Origin: Mantamonas sphyraenae
Taxonomy: Eukaryota > CRuMs > Mantamonadidae
Direction of reading: 5' to 3'
DNA length: 64,000 bases
Assembly: GCA_026936335.1 (NCBI GenBank)
Contig: JAPMXV010000037.1
Span: 186,001-250,000 of the forward strand
A program made the translations under genes and the position numbers. Of this stretch, positions 35,935 through 46,978 are shown piece by piece (position 1 is the first letter of the stretch; every line of letters begins with the position of its first letter). The notes under the pieces were generated by a model. It was given only the letters and a program-made list of their open reading frames with translations. It was not told the DNA's origin and made no database searches.

Positions 35935-36852
35935 TCACATTGTGGCTTCCACTTGTGTTTCGACGGCGGCAACAATCTTCTTTCGGGCTTCGGGGAAGGG
36001 AGACACAGACACCGTCTGGCGCTTGGTCATCTTTGAATACTGCGCGGTCAACCAAACAGGTGTGTGTAAGCAGTCCACACACGCGCGGGGGAAGCGGGAA
36101 GGGGGGGAACGAGGGACGTTGGGATGGGCTACACAAAAGGGTCGACGTACAGAAAAGCGGACAGTGCCGTCGCGGAGGGCAAACAGGGTGTGGTCGCGGC
36201 CGATGCCCACATTCTGCCCCGGGTGGAACTTTGTGCCGCGCTGGCGGACTGTACAGTGCATGGGAGGGATGGAGGAGGAGGGGAAAGGGTGGGTGTGAGC
36301 AGGACAGGTGTGCGCGCGATGGGTTTGTTGCGCATGCACAACGTGGCGTTGTTTGGAAGGCCACGTACGGATGATGTTGCCCGCGCGAGCAATCTGGTCG
36401 CCAAAGATCTTGACACCTAACCTGCGACCCGCGCTGTCACGGCCATTCTTGGACGAGCCACCAGCCTTCTTGGTGGCATGTCGCACAGCCAGGGACGCTG
36501 TGTGGAGGTGTGGGTCATGGGGAGGTGGCGTGAGGACGGGGTGAGGAGGGGCCGAGGGACGGGTGCATGTCTACCGGAGGCCCATGCGGGGGGTAAAGCA
36601 AGCGGGAACGGGTACAAAGGCGCTCAGAGGGAGGATGGGGAGGGTGGCAAGGGCACTGGCAGGGTCAAACCTTGCATGCATCCACAGGGCAAGGGTGGGG
36701 GAGGGCAGAGAGAAGGTGTGTGGTGGGGGGACTTTCGGCGTACCTGCAAGCGGGTTGTTGGCAGAGACACAGGCGTCGGAGGAACGTGCGATGACAGAGA
36801 TGGATGTGGAGAGTGCAGAGGAGGAGGAGGAGCGAAGGGGACGAGCAAACAT
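35935..36852 (-). CDS. MRPL27: Mitochondrial ribosomal protein bL27m
   Basis: Exons 36744-36852, 36369-36497, 36151-36248 and 35935-36039; 146 aa. Residues 1-40 are an Arg/Ser-rich mitochondrial leader. The L27 core is unmistakable: [59 protein letters not shown] ~35-residue extension ([15 protein letters not shown]) follows. The N-terminal KKAGGS segment reaches the peptidyl-transferase centre in bacterial ribosomes. All four exons join in consistent phases with GTACGC/GTACGT donors. Confidence 0.95.
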
Positions 36853-36920
36853 GATGGTGTGTGGGGTTGTTGTGCGACGATGGGGGCAGCTCCACACACA
36901 CAAACACACACACAGAGGCA

Positions 36921-38325
36921 ATGCATCATCGGGGCACTGGATCAGATAGAGGTGGGGGTGTGTTGGACAGAGAGTATCGTAAGGAGAACAAGGGGTCAGG
37001 AATGGGTGGTGGTGGTGGTGGGGGGTTGAGTTTGCAGCAGGTGGCACGGTTGGCCAACGGAGTGCTGGGGTCGGTGTGGTTGAGGGCACTGGTACAGCTG
37101 GCAGTGGTGCTGTGGTTGGTGTGGATGCTGCGTATGGAACGCAGCCAATCGGAGGCGTTGGAGGGTGCAGTGGTGCACTTGGAGGAGATGTACAACGCAG
37201 AGGTGGGGGTGCGCAACGCGGACAAGTTCACGCTGGAGGAGGACTTTGTGCCTGTGGTGGCATACGTGCACCAGAGACCACAGTACTACCAACAAGTGGT
37301 GGATGCGTTGCGACAGGTGACGGGTATTGAGAAGACCATGTTCATTGTGTCGCACGACAGCCTGAACGAAGAGATGTTGGCCATCAGCCGTTCCATCGAC
37401 TTTTGCCAAGTCAAGATCCTTCTCCATCCGGTGTCCCCGCTCCATCCCCCCGACGAGTGTGCCCTCAAGGAGCATTGGTACTGGCTGCAACGTACCCTGT
37501 GGGAGACTCTGTTTCCCAAGCGCGTGACTGATGTACGTGGTGTGGTGTGGGGTGTGGTGTGTGAGGTTTGAAGGAAGCGGCTGGGTGCAGGTTGTAGCCT
37601 CTGGGTTTGTTGGCCACCCTCTCACACACACACACACACACACACACTGCGGTGGGCCACCACTCTGCACGTGTCATTCCATCTCACAGATTGTCTTTAT
37701 TGAAGAGGACCATGTGGTGTCGCCGGACTTTTACTGTGCGCTCAAGCCGCTGTTGCGGCTGAAGAATGTGGGGGTGGTGCCCGAGACCAGCACGGTGGCC
37801 ATGGGCAGTTACAACACAGAGTTTGGACAGCCCATTGCTGATTATGTCAGCTACGGTGGCTTCCTCAACACAGGGTATGCATACAACCGGTCAGTCTGGG
37901 ATGCCATTGTGCAACACAACAAGGTAAGGGAGATGGGGGGTGAACACAGAGTGAACACACCCACACATGCATGCGCAGAGGCTGACACTGTTATTGACCA
38001 ACACACTCTGCCCTTGTGCCCTGTCTCTGTTCAGCTGTTCAATGTGACGGATTCGGATTGGGACTCTGCGCTGGTGGATGGGTTGATGATGCAGGGCAAA
38101 CTGGGAAGCTTCCAGATCTCACCGCGGGTGGCCAGGATCCGCAACATTGGCGAACATGGCATCCACAAGGATCAGACGTATTTTGAGCTGCAACGTGATG
38201 GCAAGCATCCCACGTCGGACAACCGGCACTGCGACGCCAAATTCCACGCCGACCTCAAATTGTGGGTGCGGGATGCCAAACCTGCAGAGATGATTTGTGA
38301 TGCAAACTCCTGCTTTCGTGGATGA
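36921..38325 (+). CDS. MGAT2: Alpha-1,6-mannosyl-glycoprotein beta-1,2-GlcNAc transferase (GnT-II)
   Basis: Golgi enzyme that adds the second GlcNAc branch of complex N-glycans. Exons 36921-37532, 37690-37923 and 38035-38325, all phase 0; 378 aa. Type II topology: short cytoplasmic tail, helix (ALVQLAVVLWLVWML), stem, then the catalytic domain. MGAT2 landmarks: AYVHQRPQYYQQVVDAL, VSHDS, RSIDFCQVKILLHP, HWYWLQRTLWE, FIEEDHVVSPDFY (metal-binding EED) and GEHGIHK. Shorter than human MGAT2 (447 aa), mainly in the stem and C-terminus. Start uncertain: ATG 36921 or ATG 37002, the latter directly before a Gly run. Shares a 68-149 base divergent promoter with L27. Confidence 0.9.
37623..37647. repeat. 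(CA)n microsatellite in GnT-II intron 1
   Basis: CA run in the 3' half of the intron; the 5' half is TG-rich (37533-37560). Confidence 0.95.
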
Positions 38326-38779
38326 GAGGATGGAAGTGGGGGGAAGGGATGAACTGTGGGTGGGGAATGGCAATGGAAGCGTGCGGCGTGGTTGGCGCGC
38401 TGTGTCCGCCAAAAAACAAAAACTTCAGGTGTGTGCAGAGCAGAGAGACAACGGGGCAGTGGCGTGTGTGTTTGTACCTGCGTATCCACATGTGCATGGG
38501 CGGTTGGTGTGTGTTTGGATCGCATGAGGGTGTGCATGAAGCTCGGGGAAGCAGCCGCGGATGGTGCCGACCGTTGCAGATCCGCGGCGCCAACTACCCG
38601 CGAGTGCAGGGAAGGACGGGAAGGAGTAGGGTGGGAACAGCAAAAGGGGTCGACGTGGGGGCAATTCTGTGTAGAGGGGACCATGAGCCGCATGAAGGCA
38701 TGTGTGCGGCTGTGCCTTGGCTGACGCAGAGGCACTCGCCACGTGCGTTTTTTTCGGACGCGCGCGGATCACAGGGGAA
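38326..38779. other. 454-base intergenic region; no gene seen
   Basis: Lies between the GnT-II stop and the Myb start, same strand. GC-rich, with GTGTGTG and CATGTGCATG runs. Open frames on both strands lack protein-like composition. Presumably GnT-II 3' UTR plus Myb promoter and leader. Confidence 0.5.
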
Positions 38780-41642
38780 ATGCCCGCCAAGCGCAAGAGC
38801 ACTCGCAAGAAGCCGGAGGGCAGCAAGAAGCGCATGGGATCGACAGACAGTTCGGAGAGCAGCAGCACGGAACGATCTGTGCCCATGACTCTTGCAGAGC
38901 TGCCCACGCCGCCGCCAGCAAGGCAGCAGCGTCACAGCAAGAAGTGGACGAAGGAAGAGGTAAGCAAACGCGCGATGTGCGATGATGAGCACACGTGACA
39001 CAGCCACACACACAAGTCTGTGTGTGTGTGCAATGTGTGTCCACGGCACAGGTGTGTACCCGTGTGCATGAGTGTCCACTGTGGGCCTGTGGTGCCGTGC
39101 AACCGGGTGGGTTGTTTTGGCGCGCTTTCGTCACGCAAAAACACACCCCCCCTTTGCCACCCGCAGGCAGCGCATCCAGGTTGGGCATTGTGCATGAATA
39201 TCAGGTCAACAGCAAGAACATACTGCGTCCTGTGTTTGCATGTGCTCCATACGTGAGCCATACACGCAACCAGGGGCGGCCCCACCCAGGAGGGGTGAAA
39301 AGAGACGCGACCTTTTCCCGCTTTCGCCGTCCACACAGTCTGCTGACACAACCACAACCACATGTGACCCAATGACCCCTCCCCGTCTTTTCCCCTTCAC
39401 CACACACACACACACACACACACACACACCACGTCTCCAGGATGCGAAACTGTGCGAGGCTGTAAAGCTCCACAAGGCCAAGAACTGGAAGCGCATTGCG
39501 CAGTACTTCCCGGACCGCACGGACGTGCAGTGCCTTCACCGTTGGCAAAAGGTGCTGAACCCGGATCTGGTCAAGGGACCGTGGACGCCTGCGGAGGACC
39601 AAAAGGTGCGGGAGCTGGTGGGGGTGTACGGCCCGAAGAAGTGGTCGCTGATTGCCAGCCACCTGCCGGGTCGCATCGGCAAGCAGTGCCGCGAGAGGTG
39701 GCACAATCACCTGGACCCGTCGATCAACCGTGGGCCGTGGACACCCGAGGAGGACAAGATCATTGAGGAGGCGGTGATGCGCATCGGGTGCCGGTGGGCG
39801 GAGATCTCCAAACTGCTGGTGGGACGCACGGACAACGCGATCAAGAACCACTGGAACTCGGCCATGAAGCGCAAGATGCGCAAGGATGGCAAGACGGCAG
39901 GAGGAGGCAGTGGAGGTAGTGCAGGGGGTGGAGGAGGAGGCGGTGGTGGAGGTGGCAGTGCCAGCAAGCATGGGTCGGCAAGCAAGAGCGCGGGCCGCAA
40001 GACTCCCAGCAAGGGAGGGCGCGGGGGACGACGATCGGGCAGCACGCCACGCAAGGGCGGGCGTGGTGGTGGTGGTGGTGGCAGCGGGGTGGACCTCAAC
40101 GCGGAGCCGCCGTCGGAAAAGGTGAGCCTGACGAGCCCGTGGGACATGCAATCGTTGCAGTTGGAAGTGAACGGCAACGGGTTTGACGCGTCGGTGATGG
40201 ACACGGCCGGCAGCGGCAGCGGGGGCAGCCGCGGAGGCAGCCGTGCAAGCAGTCGCAACAGCAACCGTGGTGGGGGAGGCACGACGAGCACGACGAGCAC
40301 ATCGAGCAGCACCATGGCGGTGGAAGACGTGGCGGGCAAAAAGACAGGTGGGGGTGCGGTGGTGCGTATGGAAGTGGATCGTGGCGATGTGGAGGACGAC
40401 GACGACGTGGACGAAGACGACATGGTGGGCAGCAGCGGAGGCCGAGGGCGCCACCATCATCACCACCACCACCACCACGACCAGGAGGAGGAGGAGGACG
40501 AGGACGAAGGATACTCGATGCCGTCGATTCTGAGCAAGGGCAGCTCCAGGAAACGCAAGCGTCCGGTGTTGGCCATTGATGACCCAGAGTCGCTGCGCAT
40601 GTCTGCGGTGTCGCCTGCAAGCAGCCGGGAGTCTGCGTCGCCGTCGAATCCGGACAGTGCCAACTCGCTGTCGTACGCGCAGCACTACGAGGCGGTGGCC
40701 AACCTGCTGCCGATGGCGCAGACGAGTGCGTCGTCGGAGGACAACAACAACATGTTTTACAACCTGCTGCGTGAGGCACAGACCAAACGCCAGCGTGTGG
40801 GCAGCCCCGGCACGCCGGCGCCGGTGGAGGTGAGCATGAGTGCGCGCTTTTCGGCCATCAACGAGCGCATCAACAGGCCCTCGCCACACGTGCACGTCCA
40901 CACACCCACCCTGGAGGTGATGGGCTCCTCTCTGTCGGTAAACACCACAGGCACGCCCAGCCAGGGGCGCGGGGCAGGCGCAGCATCATCGTCGTCGTCA
41001 TCATCGTATCATTATCACAATCTGCAGCAGGTGCAGAGTCACAACGGGGGCCACAGCAACGGCAAGAGGGGTAACAGCAACAACAGCAGCAGCAACAGCA
41101 GCAGCAGCAGCAGCAGTTCCAGCATGGGCACGCCGCAGCACGGCATGGGGGCCGGGCAGCAGTATGGGCTGGGTCCGCTGTCGGAGAAGCTGCTGGCGAC
41201 GCCGACGCCACGATCTGCGTCTGGTCGCCGGCTGGCACACGAGGAATTGCCGCCTGCGCTGACGTCGCCGAGCACACTGAACAAGTTCCTGGCCAGTCCG
41301 GCGACGGTGCAGTCGCTGAACGAAAACTCGCCGAGCAACGCAATGCCCAGCGGGATGCGACACCACTTTGCGGCTCAGCAGGACAGGCAACGGTTCCTGG
41401 AGAGTATGATGGGCAGCAACGACGAGGCGGCGCACGAGAGCGAGGCGTGGGCGGCGATCGACATGTTGCAGAGCAACGACAAGTCGGATCTGCTCATGCA
41501 GGCTCACAGGATGTTGGAGTCGTCCGGAGGCGCACCGGAATCGTCCAGCTCCTCGTCCGGCCCGCTGGACGATCTCTTCCGCGATGTCAAGGAGATGATG
41601 GGCACGCCGTCGAAGCACAGTTTCTTTGCCGGGGGACTTTGA
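38780..41642 (+). CDS. MYB: Three-repeat (R1R2R3) Myb transcription factor
   Basis: Exons 38780-38959 and 39441-41642; 793 aa. Residues ~54-205 form three Myb repeats with all tryptophans: KKWTKEE|D ... NWKRIAQYF ... [19 protein letters not shown] ... [10 protein letters not shown] ... [20 protein letters not shown] ... [10 protein letters not shown] ... IKNHWNSAM. This is the animal c-/B-Myb and plant 3R-Myb arrangement, linked to G2/M genes. The rest is low complexity (poly-Gly, His run, acidic patch, Ser/Gln runs) with short conserved-looking islands ([25 protein letters not shown]). The intron splits R1 right after the third helix-1 acidic residue. Confidence 0.92.
38960..39440 (+). other. 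Myb intron with long (CA)n before the acceptor
   Basis: 481 bases, GTAAGC donor and CTCCAG acceptor. It contains TGTGTGTG near the 5' side (39016-39030) and (CA)n at 39399-39429, 11 bases before the acceptor. No further Myb exon is visible inside it. Confidence 0.75.
39399..39429. repeat. (CA)n microsatellite
   Basis: Uninterrupted CA dinucleotides in the Myb intron, occupying the place of the polypyrimidine tract. Confidence 0.95.
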
Positions 41643-41677
41643 CACCCCTTCATTGCCCCCCCCCCCTGCCCCCCAAC

Positions 41678-41684
<7 letters not shown>

Positions 41685-41716
<32 letters not shown>
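41685..41716. repeat. (CA)n microsatellite
   Basis: Between the Myb stop and the cytochrome b5 start, preceded by poly-C runs (41656-41674). Likely in the b5 promoter or leader. Confidence 0.95.
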
Positions 41717-41717
<1 letters not shown>

Positions 41718-41806
41718 GTTCCTTGGAAACGGATTGGTGGGAAGCAAATGGGGAGATTCGCGAGCGAGTGGGAAAACAACAACAAAAACCAAAGTCGCAC
41801 GCAAAG

Positions 41807-42421
41807 ATGTCCAAGACATACACCATGGATGAGGTGAAGGAGCACAACAAGATGAACGATGCATGGGTGGTGATCCACGGCAAGGTGTACGATGTCACAG
41901 AATACCTGTATGACCACCCGGGAGGAGACGACGTGCTGTTTGGTATGTTGGACAACCGCCCACGTGTACGCACACACACACACCGCCACAACAGTGCACA
42001 GGTGCATATGGCACCATGTGTATGTACACTTGCATTTCAGAATTTGCATGTTTGTCCTTTCCCAACCATCGCACGTCCTGTCGGGAGGTTTTTTTGGAGC
42101 CTGAAAGGCCCAAAATGCTCCTACGCCCTCAAGGCGCCCTTCGCACAACGACTCTGAGCTCTCTTTGGCTCTTGCCCACCCGCGCTCCCCGATTGTGTGT
42201 GTGCGCGCGCGTATGAGTGCCCTGAGCGCATCAGCGTGTGATGGTGAGTCTTTGGCGCTGACACCCGAGTTGCCGTTTTCGGACCCTCTGCTTCCATCGT
42301 GCTCACCCACCACGCAGCCGAGACTGGAGGCGACGGGACAGCCGAGTTTGACGCACAGGGACACAGCGACGAGGCCTTTGAGGAGATGAAGGAATACTAC
42401 ATTGGTGATCTGGCGCAGTGA
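41807..42421 (+). CDS. Cytochrome b5-like haem protein (soluble, 79 aa)
   Basis: Exons 41807-41942 and 42318-42421 over a 375-base intron. Haem axial histidines are in [11 protein letters not shown] and [18 protein letters not shown], the classical b5 pair; [15 protein letters not shown] precedes them. The intron falls at Gly/Ala between the two haem histidines. The protein ends right after the second core helix, with no C-terminal membrane anchor, so it should be soluble, unlike ER b5. It could donate electrons to a partner such as a desaturase or reductase; none is encoded nearby. The intron 41943-42317 holds nothing else recognisable. Confidence 0.9.
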
Positions 42422-42581
42422 TGACAAGGCGGCCAGGAGGAGGGTGTGTCAGGACACAGGCCTTTTTCCACGTCAACGAATCCCATGTGTCCCCTTTTAT
42501 CACCATGTCATCTTCACCCACACACGCACACACACACACACACAATCACACACACACACTGTGTGTCTTTGTGGCATCCGA
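42422..42581. other. Convergent 3' intergenic region with (CA)n
   Basis: Separates the b5 stop from the kinase stop. CA-rich between about 42518 and 42559. Presumably 3' UTRs of both genes. Confidence 0.5.
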
Positions 42582-43850
42582 TCAGTCGTCGACCCAATTG
42601 CTGATGAGTTCAAACTGAATCTCCTCGTCCACGTCGCCCAGGGCCGAGGCAGAGGAGTCTTCGTTGGAAGCCTGTTGCAGTTGCAAGTGTAGTTTTGCGT
42701 CTCGCATGTCATCGTCATCGTCGCCGTCGCCCAGGTCGATTTGGACGCCTCGGTAGACCAGGGGAACCTCGCTGGGGTGGGAGGGCAGTGGTTCCGTGAC
42801 AAAGTAGTCGTGGAGGAGGGCCACGTCGGCACTCAGCCGTTTGCTGGGGTTCATGATGAGAAGGGAGGAGAGGAGGTCCAAGGCTTGCTCGTCTGCGTTG
42901 GGAGCCAAGTCCTCCCACGGCGTGGGCTCAAACTCGGGAAAGGAGATCTTTTTAAAGTCGGGCAGGTCCGTAAGACCCGGCCAGGAGTCTTCACTGGGCG
43001 ATCCCAAGGTGCGTAGGACGCGATAGAGTTGGTCGATGTCGTTTTCGCCGGCAAACAAGGGTGAGCCGTTGAGCATCTCCCCAAAGATGCACCCCACCGC
43101 CCACATGTCCACGCTGTAGTCGTACTCTTTGGCACCAAATAGTAATTCGGGTGCACGGTACCATCGGGTGGCCACCTGATGTGAATACTTGTCGCCTGCC
43201 TCGTCCGTGTGCACGCGAGCAAGGCCAAAGTCGGCCAGCTTCAAAACGCCCCCCGCACTGATGAGTAGATTGGCTGGTTTGATGTCTCTGTGAATGATGC
43301 GATTGGCATGGCACTCGGCCAGGCCTTGGAGCAGTTGTTGCAGGATGCACTTGATGTCTGCAGCACACAGAGGCTGTTGTCGCTCTCGTAGCAACTGACT
43401 CAGGTCGGTGACCATGTAATCAAACACAAGCACCATGCCCAGTCCAAACGCAAACACACGTCGCAGTCGAATGATGTTGTCATGTTCCAACGCCTGCAGT
43501 GCCTTGATTTCCCTCAGCGCCGCCGTCGGGATGCCCTCGCCCAACGAACGCAAACGCACCTTTTTCAGTGCCACATACTCCCCCGTGGCCACCTCTTTCG
43601 CCTTCAGCACAACCCCAAACGTGCCTTCGCCCAGCCAGGCAAATGATGAGAAAGCGTCGATTGTGTGAGTTGTTGTTGTCTTGGTGGTGCCAGCGATGGT
43701 TTCACGTGGGTCCCAAATCTGCAGAGTAGATGCAATGGTGCTTGCAGGGAGGAGTGGGGAGACATGCGACTGACAACAATGACGAGGGGAGGCATGCCCA
43801 CAAACCCACAAACCACACACACATTGAGGAAGCACAAAATCAGAATCCAT
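42582..43850 (-). CDS. CDK20: CDK20/CCRK-like cyclin-dependent kinase
   Basis: 422 aa from ATG 43850. Complete kinase: glycine loop LGEGTFGVVLKAK, VALKK lysine, HRDIKPANLL, ADFGLARVHTDE, HQVATRWYRAPELLFGA activation segment and DMWAVGCIFGEMLNGSPLF. SQLLRERQQPL, HANRIIHRD, TDLPDFKKISFPE and PLPSHPSEVPL align best with CDK20, which acts on ICK/MAK kinases in control of cilium length. In place of the PSTAIRE-type helix it has GIPTAALREIKALQ. The C-terminal ~70 residues are acidic. Residues 5' of the kinase domain (VCGLWVCGH) may be an unspliced leader, so the start is uncertain. Confidence 0.87.
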   Translation of the reverse strand: MDSDFVLPQCVCGLWVCGHASPRHCCQSHVSPLLPASTIASTLQIWDPRETIAGTTKTTTTHTIDAFSSFAWLGEGTFGVVLKAKEVATGEYVALKKVRLRSLGEGIPTAALREIKALQALEHDNIIRLRRVFAFGLGMVLVFDYMVTDLSQLLRERQQPLCAADIKCILQQLLQGLAECHANRIIHRDIKPANLLISAGGVLKLADFGLARVHTDEAGDKYSHQVATRWYRAPELLFGAKEYDYSVDMWAVGCIFGEMLNGSPLFAGENDIDQLYRVLRTLGSPSEDSWPGLTDLPDFKKISFPEFEPTPWEDLAPNADEQALDLLSSLLIMNPSKRLSADVALLHDYFVTEPLPSHPSEVPLVYRGVQIDLGDGDDDDDMRDAKLHLQLQQASNEDSSASALGDVDEEIQFELISNWVDD

Positions 43851-43937
43851 TCGGCTGTTCTTGCGCCTGCTTTGCCACTTGTCAGCACACTTTGTTGTGG
43901 GTGCTGTTGTTTTTCGAAACCTGTTGGGGGAGTTGTG

Positions 43938-43940
<3 letters not shown>

Positions 43941-43968
<28 letters not shown>
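43941..43968. repeat. (TG)n microsatellite
   Basis: 14 TG units (CA on the minus strand) between the start of the CDK20-like gene and the stop of the Polo-like kinase, likely within transcribed leader or trailer sequence. Confidence 0.95.
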
Positions 43969-44030
43969 ATGAAACACAGCACCGCGGCTGCTGGCGCCCC
44001 TCACTCGCTGCTGCTGGCCTCCGCCTGGCT

Positions 44031-46737
44031 TCACATGTCCTCCTCGCCGCCGCTGCCGTTGAGCATGTGGCCGAGGATGTCCTTGGCATACTTGAGGCGG
44101 TTGTGGAGGGAGGAATTGTCCGAGGCCATGATGCTGGACAGGGAGTGCATGCTGGTGTTGCGCTGCTTGTCCACGTACATGACATTCTTGGCGCCGTGGC
44201 TGAGGATCACCTTGCTGTGGTCGAAAAAGTTGACCTGCACCACCCGGTTGCTCAGGCGGAACACGATGGCGTGCTTGGTGCGGAACCAGCGCTTGACCGC
44301 GGGCAGGTCGCTCGTGCGCGACTCCTGCATCTTGGGCAGCGACTCGGCCGCGTCCTTGAGCTTGTCCTCCGTCATGTAGTTGCGGAAGTACTTCAGCAGC
44401 GTGATCTTCTTCTTCATGTCCGAGGGATACTCCGTCAGCGTCATGGTTTCCCGGGCAATCGAGCTGCTCTTGCCCTTGTGGTACGGCACGTACTCCACGT
44501 GGGTCTCGTCCGCCGCCAGCGTGATCTTGGTGGCGTCGTTGAAGTACACGCCGATGACCCCGTTGCTCAGCTGGTACCCGAGCCCATACTTGTTCGAGTA
44601 GTCCACCCACTTGGTCACAAACACCGCAGGCACGCTCTTGGACACCTGGTACTCGTCCGACAGCGCACTCTTGGCCAGCTGCGCCCGGTGCTTCTTGTTC
44701 GGCGAGTGCGCCTGTGCAAATCCCAGAATCAGCTGCCTCTGCATGTTGCCCAGGTCCACACGGTCCTCCTCCTCGCTGTGGATCTCCTGCTGTGCCATCT
44801 CCTCCTCAGACTCCTCCTTGCTGTTGCTGCTCGTGCGTCGTGTAGCCTCGGCCTCGATCTCCTCAATCGAGTTGTCCTCGCTGCTGCTGATGCCGCCGTC
44901 CACCGCAATCACATTCACCTTGGGTGCGCGCAGCTTGCTCATGCCGCCGCTGCCAAAGTGCTGAGGCTGCAGGCGGTTCTCGCCCATGTTCTCTGTGTCC
45001 TGTGCCGCTTCTGCGGTGGTGGTGGTGGCGGCGGTGTCGTCGCCGCCCGACACCGCATACTTGGCGGCGCTGCTGCTGTTCTTGCGTGACTTGAACCCCG
45101 TCAGGAAGCCCGTGGTTGTCTTTTTGCCACTGCCGCTGCCACCAGCCGATTCGTCGTCGCCGTCGCCGCCGCCGATGTTCTTCAGTTCGCCCAGGGCCAT
45201 GCGTGTGTGGCTGCTCGACTCGCCGTACTCCTTGCCGCTGGTGCTGCTGCTGCTGCTGCTGCTGCCGCTGCGTCCCACGTCGTCGCCGGCAAAGGCGGTG
45301 CCTTCTGCGTTGAGCTTGGGGGCAGAGTACAGGCAGGAGGACGGGATGAATTGGGGCATGTGCAGGCGCTCAAAGAACGGATGGGCCTCGATCTCCTCCA
45401 GGGTCAGGCGCTTCTCAGGCTCCAGCACAAGGATGCGAGAGATGAGGTCGCGGGCCTCGTTGCTGATGGTGCAGCCGCGCGGGAAACTGTAGTCGTTGTG
45501 ACGAATCTTGCGGTACGTGCTCTTCACGTCGCGCGTCTGGAAGGGCGGCGTGCCCACCAGAAAGGTGTAGATGATGACACCCAGGGACCAGATGTCCACC
45601 TCAAAGCCGTGGCCTCCGGCCTTGTTGTTGAGGATCTCCGGGGCGATGTAGTTCGGGGTGCCGCACAGCGTCTTGCGCTTCTCGCGCGCATGCGACAGCT
45701 TCGTGGCAAGGCCAAAGTCGCCAATTTTCACGTCCATGTTGGAGTTGAGAAAGAGGTTGCCCAACTTGAGGTCCCGGTGGATGATGTTCTTGCGCTTCAT
45801 AAACTTCAGCGCAGCCACAAGCTGTGCCGTGTAGTATGCCGCCTCGGGCTCCGTCAGGCTGCGACGACGCTTCAGGAACTCCATGAAGCTCTTGTTCTTG
45901 CAGATCTCCAGGATGATGTACACGTTCGTCTTGTCCTCAAAGTACTTTTCAAACTTGACCACGTACTGGTGGCGGATCGAGCGATGGATTTCAATCTCGC
46001 TCTTGAGCTGCACACATGATGTGCGTGCAAGGAAGTGCGTGTGTGGAAGCGCGGAGCGAGGAGTGTGTGTGAGTGGGGTCGCCTCCAGTTTGCTCGAAAC
46101 AACAGCGGAAAACGCGTTTCGAGCGCAAAAAGAGCCGTTCGCAGAGATCGTTTGAAAAGGCGATCTTGGGCGCGTGCGTACCTTCTGGCGAGCCTTTTCC
46201 TTGACGATGGAGCGCTTCTCCACCACCTTGACGGCGTAGATGTGGTTTGTTTGCGGGTCCTTGAGCTCATAGCACTTTGCAAATCCGCCCTGTGGGTGTG
46301 TGGAAAGGTGTGAGCGAAACGAGTCAAGAGTCAGAGAGCCGTTTGCGCGCGCCCTTTTTTTTTGAACTGGCCCAACGTACCTTGCCGAGCAGGTTGCCCA
46401 CCTTGTAGCGGATGGGGGTGCCTGACGAGCGATCCTCAATGGTCTTGTGCCAGCGCTTGCTGTCGCTGGTGGTGGCTGAGGAAGAGGAAGAAGAGGTGCT
46501 GGCCGTGGTCTTGCTCAGGGAGGAGAAGTGCGCGGTGGGCTTTCGCGAGGCGGACGAATACGCAGCGGTGGTGCTGGTGCCGTACGTACGGGCGCTGGAC
46601 GAGGAGGCAGGTCGGTAGTAGCCTGAAGATGAAGAGCCAATGGTGCTACTTGCGGTCTTGGTGGACGTGGAGGCGTAGGAGCCGAGCATGTGGCTGCGGC
46701 GGGTGGAAGTGTAACCGAGGTCGACTTTGGATGACAT
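44031..46737 (-). CDS. PLK: Polo-like kinase (PLK1 type, two polo boxes)
   Basis: Exons 46381-46737, 46182-46289 and 44031-46007; 813 aa. Ser/Thr-rich N-terminus, then kinase domain: GNLLGKGGFAKCYEL, AVKVVEK, HRDLKLGNLFL, GDFGLATK, T-loop KRKTLCGTPNYIAPEIL (activating Thr) and WSLGVIIYTFLVG. A ~200-residue disordered linker with Ser and acidic runs separates it from two polo boxes: WVDYSNKYGLGYQLSNG (Trp414-like phosphopeptide residue) and HAIVFRLSNRVVQVNFFDHSK (His538/Lys540-like pincer). It would control mitotic entry, centrosome/basal body and cytokinesis. The linker is longer than in PLK1 (603 aa). Intron 2 (174 bases) is stop-free and in phase. Confidence 0.95.
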
Positions 46738-46978
46738 GATGAGTGGCTCGGTGGTGAGTGGTGCTGATGATGTGATGGGTGCGGTGCAGGTGTAGTGCAG
46801 TGTGGAAGGGGATGTGTGCAAGTGTGCTTGCGGTTGATGGGTGAGTTGTGCACCGGAGGGTGAGGTGTTGTTTTTGTTGGTTTTGCGGCGCTGCCCTGCG
46901 CTCACACTTCTCGTTCCTTCCTCCCCCACCACCGCCCGTTCTGTGCCTCCACCGATGGCACCTGCACACATGTGGTGC

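Noticed and set aside
41685-41716. CRISPR-like array or telomeric repeat
   Set aside because: Pure dinucleotide CA microsatellite without spacers; the same kind occurs at many sites here.
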